Assembly: GCA_016783145.1 (NCBI GenBank)
Contig: JADHXD010000013.1
Span: 1 to 49,555, forward strand
Direction of reading: 5' to 3'
Origin: Anaerolineae bacterium
Lineage (GTDB): Bacteria > Chloroflexota > Anaerolineae > JAFGEY01
DNA: 49,555 bases
The notes under the pieces were generated by a model. It was given only the letters and a program-made list of their open reading frames with translations, searched no databases and was not told where the DNA came from. Shown piece by piece: positions 29,370 through 38,081 of this stretch. A program made the position numbers and the translations under genes. Within the stretch, counting starts at the first letter, position 1. Each line of letters starts with the position of its first letter.

Positions 29370-31748
29370 CTACTCGACCAACAGGTGTGCCAGGGTCACC
29401 CAGTCTCCCTCCATATCGCCTTCCGGAGACACGGTTTGCGCCCGTTTGAATGTAGAGAACCCATACATCCCTGCCACCAACGGATACTGTCCGGGTGGCA
29501 GGTCTGGGGGTAGCTCTAGTTCGTATGTATCGGTCAGTCGCGTGCCTCTGCGCCAGCGCGGGAACCAGAGCAAGGTCGGCGCACTGCCCCTCAAGGGCGC
29601 CTTGTCATCGCCTTGCGCCCTGACCTGGAAGCCCGCATCCCACACCTGCACAAAGACCTTGTAGTTCTCCTCAATGGGCCGCAGTGACTTCCACTCGATC
29701 ACGACGTGCAGGGTGCGCCCTGGGCGGACCGTTAGGTCGTGGTCGCCGGGAACCTGCCGCCCGTTCACACGCGCCCCGAGCAGCAGCAGCTCGCCGCGCA
29801 AGTTGCCCAACGCTCCCTCCAGATCACGCTCAGAGGGCCGCCACTGCGCAGGTTCGACGGTCACCTCTGTGAGCGGTACAAACGTCCCGCCGCCGCTGAG
29901 CTGCAGATCGCGATTCCCCAACTGCACGCCGATCTGCAGTGTATGTCGTCCTTCGGCGGCTGTCCAGGCCACGGGCAGCTCGAATCGTTCGACGACGATC
30001 TCGCCCGGCTGCCACCACGGGGTGAGAAAGCGCTTATCCGTGGTGAAACGGTAGCTCGTGTCCCCGAGTTTGGCCCACGGCAGATAGGGCACCACATCCC
30101 CCACATTCGGATCGGCCATGCGCATATACAGGTCGAGATACAGCACGTCGCCCGGCTGTACCCGGTCTTTGCTCAGACGCCAACCCACGACCTCGAAGCG
30201 ATCCTCGGCTGTGATGTCTACGGGGTGCGCCTCGTCAGGAAGCTCGCGCGGCCAGGACGGGAGCACCTGCCAAAGCTCTCCGCTGGGCATCAATCGATAG
30301 CGATCGGCAACAGCAGGCCGGTAGGTCGTCAGGTAGACCGGCCCCAGAGGCAGGTTCTCATTCGCCGCATCCAAAAAAGGAGTCTGCGCACCTGCCGAGA
30401 CGTGGACAAAGCGCACGTCTTTGGCGTCCCACGTCCTTTTTTCGACCGCCGAATAATAGTACACGGTGGTCATACGCTCCCATTCGGTCAGGATCGTCGC
30501 GCGCTGGCCCTGCCCACCAAACCGATCCTCTATCCCCTGCAGCCACTCGTCCGCATCGCGAAAGCCGCTCAGATCCATTCGCGCCCAGTTGGTACTCACC
30601 GCCCACAGGGGCATCGCCGACAGGAGCACGACCAGGGCGACCGGCACCCAGCGCTCCCCCGTCCACTCGAGCAAGGCTCGGGCCAGCAGATCCACCCCCA
30701 GACCGATCAGGATGCCAACGACAACCACTGGTCCAAGCAAATAGGCCATCGCGTCTTGCAGGACATTGACCGTGACAAAGACCACACAAGCCAGGTACCC
30801 GGTCAGCAGCAGGGCGGGTCGCCAGCGACGTGCCCACAACCCCACAAACCCTGCACCTGCCAGGGCCAGGGCCGGCGGCGCGTACTGCAGGCGCAGCGGC
30901 ACGCGCACGTCCCACAGCCTTCTCAAGACGTCAACCAGCGAGAACCCCCCAAGGTTCACCCGCAGCCCTCTGGCTGTGACCACGCCCACAAAGCCGTCCC
31001 ACGTGTGCATCGTGCTGGGGCCGGGCGGCGGCGGCGCGCCGATCGCAGAGCGGATGGGATAGTAGAGGAAAACGGCCAGGCCCAGGAGAGCAAGGCCCGC
31101 CATCTTGAGCAGAGTCCGCCAATCTCGGAGAATGCGAGGACGAACGACCAGGATGAACATCGCGTATGCCGGAAAGGCAAAGACCAATAGGGGATGATGG
31201 ACCGGGCTCACCCCGGCAGCCAGGCAAAAGAGGAACAGCCAGCGATCGCTTCCCGCGGATCCGGCAAGGTTCGATCGCCACCACAGGAGCAGGCAGGTCA
31301 CACTGAACGTCGCCAACGTGGCGGTAACTATGTGCGCGTTGGCGTGGATCGCGTGCTGCCATATGTCCAGGCCCGCAGCCAAGGTCAATGCACCCAGAAG
31401 CGGCGGCGCTTGCCCGAGCAGCGAGCAGGGTGGAAGGCCGCTCAATGTCCGGCCTATGCCATAGGCCATCGCGACGATCGCCGCCCCACAGACCGCGGAG
31501 AGCAGGTTGGCTCGCCACGCAAAGGTATGGATGGGCACCAGGCGAGTGAACAGATTGGCCACGAGAGCATAGAACCCATAGCCCGGAGGATGGCCGATCC
31601 CCCATCGCGCAGCGATGAGCTGATACTCGCCTGGATCACCGGGAACCACCGAGGGCGCCATCCGGCTGGCATAGATCGATAGGCTCAGGCCAAACAGGAC
31701 GGCGGCAGCGATCCACGAACCCCACGTTTCCAGTACTCGACGGGTCAA
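29370..31748 (-). CDS. DUF2723/glycosyltransferase-like multi-pass membrane protein
   Basis: A 792-residue protein. The N-terminus SWIAAAVLFGLSLSIYASRM followed by VPGDPGEYQLIAARWGIGHP and GYGFYALVANLFTRLVPIHT is the signature of DUF2723/O-mannosyltransferase-like proteins: an acidic motif DPGEYQ and HPPGYG in the first outer loop. About ten further hydrophobic segments run to residue ~400. The last ~350 residues are a soluble beta-rich region (DVLYLDLYMRMADPNVGDVV, then GRTLHVVIEWKSLRPIEENY). Likely transfers a sugar from a lipid carrier outside the membrane; acceptor unknown. Confidence 0.78.
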   Translation of the reverse strand: MTRRVLETWGSWIAAAVLFGLSLSIYASRMAPSVVPGDPGEYQLIAARWGIGHPPGYGFYALVANLFTRLVPIHTFAWRANLLSAVCGAAIVAMAYGIGRTLSGLPPCSLLGQAPPLLGALTLAAGLDIWQHAIHANAHIVTATLATFSVTCLLLWWRSNLAGSAGSDRWLFLFCLAAGVSPVHHPLLVFAFPAYAMFILVVRPRILRDWRTLLKMAGLALLGLAVFLYYPIRSAIGAPPPPGPSTMHTWDGFVGVVTARGLRVNLGGFSLVDVLRRLWDVRVPLRLQYAPPALALAGAGFVGLWARRWRPALLLTGYLACVVFVTVNVLQDAMAYLLGPVVVVGILIGLGVDLLARALLEWTGERWVPVALVVLLSAMPLWAVSTNWARMDLSGFRDADEWLQGIEDRFGGQGQRATILTEWERMTTVYYYSAVEKRTWDAKDVRFVHVSAGAQTPFLDAANENLPLGPVYLTTYRPAVADRYRLMPSGELWQVLPSWPRELPDEAHPVDITAEDRFEVVGWRLSKDRVQPGDVLYLDLYMRMADPNVGDVVPYLPWAKLGDTSYRFTTDKRFLTPWWQPGEIVVERFELPVAWTAAEGRHTLQIGVQLGNRDLQLSGGGTFVPLTEVTVEPAQWRPSERDLEGALGNLRGELLLLGARVNGRQVPGDHDLTVRPGRTLHVVIEWKSLRPIEENYKVFVQVWDAGFQVRAQGDDKAPLRGSAPTLLWFPRWRRGTRLTDTYELELPPDLPPGQYPLVAGMYGFSTFKRAQTVSPEGDMEGDWVTLAHLLVE

Positions 31749-31818
31749 GCGCGCTCTCCTAGACTGCGCTCACGGGATAGACGCATGCCGGCGTCGATTA
31801 TACCACAGCCCGCAGCCA

Positions 31819-31847
31819 TTGACAAAGGAAATGAGCACGTGTATACT
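31819..31847 (+). promoter_or_regulatory. Promoter of the small TPR protein
   Basis: TTGACA (31819-31824), 17-base spacer, TATACT (31842-31847): a near-consensus promoter, about 98 bases before the start at 31945. Confidence 0.7.
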
Positions 31848-31944
31848 GGGGTACAGAATGAATGGGAGCGAACCAGGTATCCCTCAACCGGCGAAGGCTG
31901 CGCGCGGGGAATGACGAACCCTGGACAGAGAGGAAGGAAGGCCC

Positions 31945-32223
31945 ATGAGTGAGAGCACAACGGCCTCCGAACAGCAGGTCATCGCGGACACATTTCTTCA
32001 GAAAGCAGAGCGGGCCGCTGGGCAAGGCAAGGGCGAAGAGGCAAGAGCCTGGCTGGAGGGCGCGGTCGAATTGGACGAGACCAACGTCGATGCCTGGCTT
32101 CGGCTGGCTCAGTTCATCCCCGATGCGCGAGAGCGAATGGAGTGCTATGGGCGCGTGCTAGGGCTTGCGCCAGGCGATTCCAGGGCCAAGGCAGGACTCC
32201 GAAAAGCACGTCGCGAGCTGTAA
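31945..32223 (+). CDS. Small TPR-like protein
   Basis: A 92-residue helical protein: FLQKAERAAGQGKGEEARAW, LEGAVELDETNVDAWLRLAQ, then RMECYGRVLGLAPGDSRAKA. Two tetratricopeptide-type helix pairs are visible; such units bind other proteins. AGGAAGGAAGG is upstream of the ATG. The strong promoter and terminator make it a single-gene transcript convergent with the ribosomal operon. Confidence 0.72.
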   Translation: MSESTTASEQQVIADTFLQKAERAAGQGKGEEARAWLEGAVELDETNVDAWLRLAQFIPDARERMECYGRVLGLAPGDSRAKAGLRKARREL

Positions 32224-32227
32224 AGCA

Positions 32228-32263
32228 ATCGGGCTGACTCGGACGGGTCCGAGTCAGCCCGAT
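32228..32263. terminator. Strong hairpin between the TPR gene and the ribosomal operon
   Basis: ATCGGGCTGACTCGGA (32228-32243) and TCCGAGTCAGCCCGAT (32248-32263) are perfectly complementary with a CGGG loop. It lies four bases past the TPR stop and 84 bases past rpsI, where two transcripts converge, so it may stop both. There is no clear T-run. Confidence 0.7.
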
Positions 32264-32347
32264 CAAAGCCTTCTCAACGGCGATCGAAGACCAGCCACGC
32301 ACAGATCAGTGCGAGAAGAGAAGCAGACCGGCAGCTCTGGATAGGCT

Positions 32348-32746
32348 CTAGCGCTTGGTGTACTGCGGCGCCTTGCGGGCACGCTTCAAACCAGGCTTCT
32401 TTCGCTCCTTGACGCGCGGGTCGCGGGTAAGCCACCCTCCCTTGCGAAGCACGGGACGCAGATTGGGATCCGACTTCAGCAGCGCGCGCGCAAGGCCATG
32501 CCGGATCGCGCCGACCTGACCGGTCGCTCCCCCGCCTTTGACCATCGCGCTGACAAAGAAATTGTCAGCCAAGCCGACCACTCGCAATGGCTCGGTGATC
32601 ACATCGACATCTCCCGTGCGGCCAAAGTACTCCGCCAGGGGCTTGCCGTTCACCACGATCTCGCCGGCCTGATCCCCTGTATAGAGACGTACGCGCGCCG
32701 TCGCACTCTTGCGCCTTCCTACACCCTCGTAATACACTCCTGGCAT
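32348..32746 (-). CDS. rpsI: 30S ribosomal protein S9
   Basis: A 132-residue protein. YYEGVGRRKSATARVRLYTG at the N-terminus, GGATGQVGAIRHGLARALLK in the middle and the tail GLKRARKAPQYTKR, whose last Lys-Arg contact P-site tRNA. Complete. It follows rplM closely (15 bases) as in most bacteria and is the last gene of the long ribosomal cluster; the hairpin at 32228-32263 is its likely terminator. Confidence 0.97.
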   Translation of the reverse strand: MPGVYYEGVGRRKSATARVRLYTGDQAGEIVVNGKPLAEYFGRTGDVDVITEPLRVVGLADNFFVSAMVKGGGATGQVGAIRHGLARALLKSDPNLRPVLRKGGWLTRDPRVKERKKPGLKRARKAPQYTKR

Positions 32747-32761
32747 CTCGTTCTCCTTACC

Positions 32762-33193
32762 CTAGAATTCCAGAACCTTGGGCCCTTGGGCCTGGTGGGG
32801 ATGTTCCGATCCGGCATACACCTTGAGCTTTCTGAGCATCTTGCGCCCCAAGATATTCTTGGGCAGCATGCCCTTGACGGCGTCCCGGACAACGTGGGTG
32901 GGATGGCGCTGCAGTTGGCCGCGCAAATTGATCGACCGGATCCCGCCCGGATACCCTGTGTGCCGATAGTAGGTCTTTTGGTCCATCTTGCGCCCGGTCA
33001 CCGCGATCTTGCCGGCGTTGACGACGATCACAAAGTCACCGACGTCAAGATGAGGGCTGTAGATGACCTTGTGCTTGCCCCTGAGTATACGCGCTATGTT
33101 GGACGCCATCCGTCCCAGAGTCTGCCCGGCTGCATCAACCACGAACCACTCGCGGACGATGTCTGCTTCTTTCACGACGTGTGTTTTCACCAT
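32762..33193 (-). CDS. rplM: 50S ribosomal protein L13
   Basis: A 143-residue protein with [38 protein letters not shown] and [15 protein letters not shown]. Normal length; an early assembly protein of the 50S subunit. It starts ten bases after the truA stop and is followed by rpsI, the usual pair. Confidence 0.97.
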   Translation of the reverse strand: MVKTHVVKEADIVREWFVVDAAGQTLGRMASNIARILRGKHKVIYSPHLDVGDFVIVVNAGKIAVTGRKMDQKTYYRHTGYPGGIRSINLRGQLQRHPTHVVRDAVKGMLPKNILGRKMLRKLKVYAGSEHPHQAQGPKVLEF

Positions 33194-33202
33194 AACACTC
33201 CT

Positions 33203-33958
33203 TCAATATTTTACGGCCATCAGGCACAGGCCGTGCGCCGGACCTGTGGGCCCTGCCTGGGAGCGGTCTGCGGCAGTGAACAGAGACGCGAACTGCTCAA
33301 CCGACAGAGCTCCCGTCCCCACCAGCAACAACGTCCCGGCGATACTTCTCACCATTCGATAGAGGAAGGCGTTCCCTTCGATATCCAGGTACAGCATGCT
33401 CTCCTCTTGCGTCCAGGCTGCCCGAACAACCCGCCTTAGCGTGTTCTCTCCCTGTGGCGGAGAGCCAAAGGTCGCAAAGTCGTGCTCTCCGACCAGCAAG
33501 TGCGACGCTTGGTTCATCGCTGGCACGTCCAGCACCTTGGCGATCCAGAGCGCCGTCCGCCTGAGCAGAGGGTTGCGTACAGGGTGTCCCCAGATCGTAT
33601 AGCGGTAGACCCTGCTTTGGGCGTCGAACCGCGGGTGGAACCCCTCTTCAGCATCTTCCAGACATCGCACAGACACGTCATCGGGAAGCACGGCATTCCA
33701 CGCTTGATGCAGATCGTCCAACGAATGTCTCCATCCGGTCCGAAAAGCCACCACCTGCCCCCAGGCGTGCACCCCGCTGTCAGTACGCCCAGCACCGATC
33801 ACCCGGACAGTCTCCTGAGTGATGGTCGCCAGGGCGTCCTCCAATGTCCCCTGAACCGTACGCTGGGCGACCTGGACCTGGAACCCGCAAAAGTCTGTAC
33901 CATCATAAGCTACCGTCGCCCGCAGGTACCGTGCCTCCTGCTTCCGGGCAACAGACAC
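33203..33958 (-). CDS. truA: tRNA pseudouridine(38-40) synthase
   Basis: About 251 residues from a GTG at 33956-33958, just after the rplQ stop, with AGGA five bases upstream; an in-frame TTG at 33970 lies inside the rplQ end. The catalytic aspartate is in VIGAGRTDSGVHAWGQVVAF. Other landmarks are ATVAYDGTDFCGFQVQ, RVYRYTIWG, GEHDFATFGSP and GNAFLYRMVRSIAGTLLLVG. It isomerises uridines 38-40 in the anticodon arm. Commonly located between rplQ and rplM. Confidence 0.95.
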   Translation of the reverse strand: MSVARKQEARYLRATVAYDGTDFCGFQVQVAQRTVQGTLEDALATITQETVRVIGAGRTDSGVHAWGQVVAFRTGWRHSLDDLHQAWNAVLPDDVSVRCLEDAEEGFHPRFDAQSRVYRYTIWGHPVRNPLLRRTALWIAKVLDVPAMNQASHLLVGEHDFATFGSPPQGENTLRRVVRAAWTQEESMLYLDIEGNAFLYRMVRSIAGTLLLVGTGALSVEQFASLFTAADRSQAGPTGPAHGLCLMAVKY

Positions 33959-33959
33959 G

Positions 33960-34496
33960 TTATTCCTCAACCAGCTCGATCAAGGCCATCGGCGCTGCGT
34001 CACCCTTGCGAAAACCTACCTTGAGAATCCGGGTGTACCCACCGGGCCGATCCTGGTAGCGCGGTCCCAGCTCGTCAAACAGCTTGCGAACCACTGCAGG
34101 GTCATTCAGCCGACCCTGTGCCTGCCGACGCGCGTGGACGCCCATCGCTCGGGCTGTCTGGTCGAGAGCGCCCTCTTTGGCCTCTCGCTCCTCGTCCGAA
34201 AGATCGGAGATCTGCGCTTCCCGAGCGAGGACAAGCAGCTTCTGTGCTCGCTTTTTCTGCACCAGCGCAGAAAGCCCGGCTTCATCGTTCGCCCTCGCCA
34301 ATTCGAGGATCGTCTCGGTCTGTCCGCGTCGAGACAGTGTGATCAGTTTCTCGGCCTTGGAACGTATAGCGCGCGCCTTTGCATCCGTCGTCCGCACGCG
34401 CTCATGGCGCAACAAGTCGGTGATCAGATTCCGATAAAGCGCTCTGCGCTGTCCGCTGGTACGTCCCAGCCTGCGGCCTGCCTTGCGATGTCTCAT
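33960..34496 (-). CDS. rplQ: 50S ribosomal protein L17 with internal insertion
   Basis: A 178-residue protein against the usual 115-130. The N-terminus (MRHRKAGRRLGRTSGQRRAL, then HERVRTTDAKARAIRSKAEK) and the C-terminus (DELGPRYQDRPGGYTRILKV, RKGDAAPMALIELVEE) are normal. Between KLITLSRRG and HARRQAQGRL there is an insertion of about 60 residues (roughly 59-118), rich in Glu, Ala, Lys and Leu and likely helical. It follows rpoA as usual. Confidence 0.95.
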   Translation of the reverse strand: MRHRKAGRRLGRTSGQRRALYRNLITDLLRHERVRTTDAKARAIRSKAEKLITLSRRGQTETILELARANDEAGLSALVQKKRAQKLLVLAREAQISDLSDEEREAKEGALDQTARAMGVHARRQAQGRLNDPAVVRKLFDELGPRYQDRPGGYTRILKVGFRKGDAAPMALIELVEE

Positions 34497-34562
34497 CGTA
34501 ACAACTCCACTCTCTATGTGATAAGCGTCCCACCAGGCAGTCCAGGCGGACGCGCGTTAACT

Positions 34563-35525
34563 CTACGCGAGTGCCTGTCCCGCTTCCTCGATCAGATCCA
34601 GGAATCCCTTGCTCACCAGCTTGAGCTGCAGTTCGTCGAGCGACTTTTGTCCGAAATTGCGGATGGACAGCATTTCATCTGACCCTTTGGCCATCTTTTC
34701 CAGCACCTCGCCCACCCTGGTGATGCCCGTACGCTTCAGACAGTTGTACACTCGCACGCTGAGATCCAACTCCTCGATGGGTGTGTCATACACACGGCCA
34801 GAAATGCCCTCATCTTGGACAGCTTCGGGCTCCTGTGCCGCTTCCATGACCTCAACGCCTGCAAAGATCGACAGGTGCTTTATCAGCAACTGCGCCGAAT
34901 AGCTCAGGGCATCCTCTGGGCGAATCGTCCCATCTGTCCAGATCTCCATCGTCAAGCTGTCGAAATTCGTCATCTGCCCAACGCGTGCTGGCTCCACGCC
35001 GTAGCTAGCTTTGCGGATCGGGCTAAAGATAGCATCCACAGGCAGCTCACCGATGGGGAGCTTTTCGCGCTCTTCAGAGGTCGAGTACCCTCTTCCGCGC
35101 TCTACCGTCATCTCGATATCCAGCTCAGCGTCCGGGTCATCCACATGGAGCAGGTACAGGTCTGGGTTTATGATCTCCACCTCGGGCGGACAGATCAGAT
35201 CGCCTGCTGTGACGACGCCCTGGCCTTGAGTGGACAAACGCAATCGCATCGGCCCATCTGCATGGAGCTTGAGACGGATCTGCTTCACATTCAAGATCAG
35301 CAGCATCATGTCTTCCTTGACACCCGGGATCGTCGAAAACTCGTGAGACACGTCACTGACACGAATCGAAGTGATGGCCGCCCCTTCCAAAGAAGATATC
35401 AGAACTCGGCGCAGTGTGTTGCCCAGGGTAGTGCCGTAGCCATTCTCCAAGGGACTGATCACGAACCGCCCATAGTTCTGAGTACCGACCTCACATTCGA
35501 TTTGGGGCAATACAAAGTTTAACAA
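34563..35525 (-). CDS. rpoA: RNA polymerase alpha subunit
   Basis: A 320-residue protein from a TTG start with a GAGGAGAG site upstream. N-terminal dimer domain: ENGYGTTLGNTLRRVLISSL, VREDMM-like VKEDMMLLILN, and SIRK-like FSPIRKASYGVEPARVGQ. The C-terminal domain has the helix-hairpin-helix IEELDLSVRVYNCLKRTGIT and ISIRNFG-like SIRNFGQKSLDELQLKL that bind UP elements and activators. Complete. Same transcript as rpsD upstream. Confidence 0.97.
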   Translation of the reverse strand: MLNFVLPQIECEVGTQNYGRFVISPLENGYGTTLGNTLRRVLISSLEGAAITSIRVSDVSHEFSTIPGVKEDMMLLILNVKQIRLKLHADGPMRLRLSTQGQGVVTAGDLICPPEVEIINPDLYLLHVDDPDAELDIEMTVERGRGYSTSEEREKLPIGELPVDAIFSPIRKASYGVEPARVGQMTNFDSLTMEIWTDGTIRPEDALSYSAQLLIKHLSIFAGVEVMEAAQEPEAVQDEGISGRVYDTPIEELDLSVRVYNCLKRTGITRVGEVLEKMAKGSDEMLSIRNFGQKSLDELQLKLVSKGFLDLIEEAGQALA

Positions 35526-35625
35526 TGCGCACTCTCCTCATCCCTGCGATTCAGGGACAGATCCCTTCCCCGCCGCCAGACGACCATCTGATCGGGCAAA
35601 GAAACACCTGTCCCCAGTCCCTGGC

Positions 35626-36267
35626 CTATCGGCGGCTATAGTATTCGACCACAAGCTGCTCGTTGACGCTGAGATCGATCTCTTCGCGGGTAGGATAGTC
35701 CACTATGCGAGCAGTCATATCGACCGGGTCGAACGCCAGCCAGGTTGGTACAGCGCTCGCACCAAGCGATTCGCCCATCGACTTGAAATAGGTCAACTGA
35801 CGACTTGTGGGATGAATCGAGACGACGTCCCCCGGCTTGAGCAGTGCAGAGGGTATATCACACCGCCTGCCGTTCACATCGATGTGCCCGTGGTTGACCA
35901 GCTGGCGTGCCTGAGCGCGCGAGGTGGCGAATCCCAGCCGGTACACGACGTTGTCCAGGCGAGACTCCAGCACCACCAGGAGGTTTGTGCCCGTGATGCC
36001 CTTGCGCCGTAAGGCTTCCTTGTAGTAGCGACGAAACTGCTTTTCGAGCACGCCATAGATCCGGCGCACCTTTTGCTTTCCGCGAAGCTGCAAGCCGTAT
36101 GCCGAAGGGCGCTTGCGGCGGTACTGCTGTTCATGGCCGTGCTGGCCAGGAGGATACGCTCGACGCTCCAAAGCGCACTTGGATGTATAACAACGCTCTC
36201 CCTTTAGAAAGAGCTTTTCACCTTCACGCCGACATTGCTTGCAGACCGGCCCTGTAGACCTTGCCAT
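35626..36267 (-). CDS. rpsD: 30S ribosomal protein S4 (zinc-binding type)
   Basis: A 213-residue protein. The N-terminus carries [18 protein letters not shown] and TSKC, the four-cysteine zinc form of S4. The S4 domain is [20 protein letters not shown], then [20 protein letters not shown]. It starts primary assembly of the 30S subunit and in some bacteria represses its own operon. Confidence 0.97.
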   Translation of the reverse strand: MARSTGPVCKQCRREGEKLFLKGERCYTSKCALERRAYPPGQHGHEQQYRRKRPSAYGLQLRGKQKVRRIYGVLEKQFRRYYKEALRRKGITGTNLLVVLESRLDNVVYRLGFATSRAQARQLVNHGHIDVNGRRCDIPSALLKPGDVVSIHPTSRQLTYFKSMGESLGASAVPTWLAFDPVDMTARIVDYPTREEIDLSVNEQLVVEYYSRR

Positions 36268-36279
36268 GCTACCTCCTCA

Positions 36280-36678
36280 CTAAACCCGTCTCTTCTTGGG
36301 CGGACGGCATCCATTGTGCGGCACTGGCGTCGCGTCTGCGATCATCAACACCCTGAGCCCCGACGCCTGCAGCGCGCGGATAGCCGCCTCTCGCCCCGGA
36401 CCAGGCCCCTTCACATACACCTCAACCTCGCGCATGCCGTGATCCATCGAAGCCTTGGCAGCGTTCTCAGCAGCCAAGCGTGCCGCATACGGCGTGCTCT
36501 TGCGAGATCCCTTGTATCCGACCGTGCCACCACTTGCCCAAGCAATGGTATTGCCCTGCAAGTCCGTGATGGTGACGATCGTATTGTTGAATGTGGCATG
36601 AACATGCGCTTGCCCCACGGGCACGTTCTTGCGCACACGCCGCACTCCCGCCCGGCGGTCTCCTCCACCTCGTCCCAT
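36280..36678 (-). CDS. rpsK: 30S ribosomal protein S11
   Basis: A 132-residue protein: [20 protein letters not shown], then [20 protein letters not shown], then [20 protein letters not shown] and the end [11 protein letters not shown]. Normal length. It forms the mRNA exit region of the platform. Confidence 0.97.
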   Translation of the reverse strand: MGRGGGDRRAGVRRVRKNVPVGQAHVHATFNNTIVTITDLQGNTIAWASGGTVGYKGSRKSTPYAARLAAENAAKASMDHGMREVEVYVKGPGPGREAAIRALQASGLRVLMIADATPVPHNGCRPPKKRRV

Positions 36679-36724
36679 TATACCTCCTCAGCATACACCC
36701 CAAAACACAGAGCTCTCGTCAACG

Positions 36725-37114
36725 CTACTTTTTCTTCGCACCGCGACGACGGCCACGACCGGCCACAGTCTTGCGTGATCCACGCTTGGTGCGCGCGTTC
36801 GTCTTGGTTCGCTGCCCGCGGACAGGCAGCCCACGTCGATGGCGCAGACCGCGGTAGCATCCGATCTCCATCAACCGCTTGATGTTCATGCTCACTTCGC
36901 GACGCAGATCACCTTCCACGCGGTAGTTGCGAGCGATGACTTCACGCAAGCGCGCGATCTCGCCCTCTGCCAGATCTTTGACCCGAGTATCCGGGCCGAT
37001 ATCCGCTTGCTGTAGGATGTCATTGCTTGTCGAACGGCCAATGCCATAGATGTAGGTCAAGCCAACCTCGACCCGCTTTTCACGCGGCAAATCGATCCCG
37101 GCAATACGTGCCAT
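36725..37114 (-). CDS. rpsM: 30S ribosomal protein S13
   Basis: A 129-residue protein: [40 protein letters not shown], and the basic tail [20 protein letters not shown] that reaches the P-site tRNA. It heads the rpsM-rpsK-rpsD-rpoA-rplQ (alpha) part of the cluster. Confidence 0.97.
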   Translation of the reverse strand: MARIAGIDLPREKRVEVGLTYIYGIGRSTSNDILQQADIGPDTRVKDLAEGEIARLREVIARNYRVEGDLRREVSMNIKRLMEIGCYRGLRHRRGLPVRGQRTKTNARTKRGSRKTVAGRGRRRGAKKK

Positions 37115-37129
37115 CTCTGCTCTCCTTCC

Positions 37130-37243
37130 TTACCCTTGGCGCTGCTTGTGGTTAGGATTGTCACAAATCACTCGGACCACACCCCGGCGACGGATGATCT
37201 TGCACTTGGGGCAACGGCGCTTTACAGAAGATGAAACTCTCAT
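37130..37243 (-). CDS. rpmJ: 50S ribosomal protein L36
   Basis: A 37-residue protein found by direct translation: [20 protein letters not shown], then [17 protein letters not shown]. The zinc ligands Cys11, Cys14, Cys27 and His32 are present, so it is the C+ form. GGAGGAGGG lies before the ATG. It sits 24 bases after the map stop and 15 before rpsM; infA, normally located here, is absent. Confidence 0.95.
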   Translation of the reverse strand: MRVSSSVKRRCPKCKIIRRRGVVRVICDNPNHKQRQG

Positions 37244-37267
37244 GATCCCTCCTCCACTCGATCCGCC

Positions 37268-38041
37268 TCAGTCCAGACGAGTCATGATCTCTGGCTCGCC
37301 ATCCGTGATCGCGATCGTATGTTCGAAATGAGCGGACAACGTACCATCCGCAGTCTCCACTGTCCATCCATCGGACAGCAGCCGGGTCTTCCAGGACCCA
37401 ACATTTACCATCGGCTCAAGAGCCAGCGTCATCCCCGGCTTGAGCGCATAATCCCTGATCTCTGGGTTATAGTAGTTGAGCACCTGGGGATCCTCATGCA
37501 TACTCCTCCCGATCCCGTGGCCCGTGTACTCGCGCACGACCTCAAAACCGTGTGACCGTACATACTTTTCGATCGCCTGTGAGATGTCGCCGGTGCGCTT
37601 CCCAACCCGTGCCTGGGCGATCCCGATGTCCAGCGCGGCCTTGGTCACCTCTATCAACCGCCGCGCCTCCTCGCTGACGCGACCAACAGGCAGCGTGATC
37701 GCTCCGTCTCCCTGATACCCCTTGTAGATCGTCCCCACATCGATGCTGATGATATCGCCCTCTTGGAGCACCCGATGCACACTGGGAATCCCGTGCACGA
37801 TCTCTTGGTTGAGCGAAGCACAGATCGACGCCGGAAAGTCATTCCTGCCCCGGTGTGGATACCCTTTGAAAGAAGGGATCGCCCCGTGCTGGCGAATGAT
37901 CCTTTCCGCGATCTCATCCAGGGCCGCCGTCGTCACGCCGGGGGCTACCGCGTCGGCCATTGCCTCCCAGACGACACCTACGATCCGGTTCGCCTGGCGC
38001 ATCAGATCGAGTTCGCGTTTCTGCTTGAGAACGACTGCCAT
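37268..38041 (-). CDS. map: Type I methionine aminopeptidase
   Basis: About 257 residues from the ATG at 38039-38041; a frame extending upstream to 38128 overlaps secY and is not needed. The metal ligands are seen in IDVGTIYKGYQGDG (two Asp), GHGIGRSMHEDP (His), LALEPMVNVGS (Glu) and FEHTIAITDG region (Glu). It removes the initiator Met from nascent proteins. It lies 40 bases after secY; adk, commonly between the two, is absent. Confidence 0.95.
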   Translation of the reverse strand: MAVVLKQKRELDLMRQANRIVGVVWEAMADAVAPGVTTAALDEIAERIIRQHGAIPSFKGYPHRGRNDFPASICASLNQEIVHGIPSVHRVLQEGDIISIDVGTIYKGYQGDGAITLPVGRVSEEARRLIEVTKAALDIGIAQARVGKRTGDISQAIEKYVRSHGFEVVREYTGHGIGRSMHEDPQVLNYYNPEIRDYALKPGMTLALEPMVNVGSWKTRLLSDGWTVETADGTLSAHFEHTIAITDGEPEIMTRLD

Positions 38042-38081
38042 CTTGACCCGCTTTACGTCTTCCGAGCCAGCGCCCACAGGG

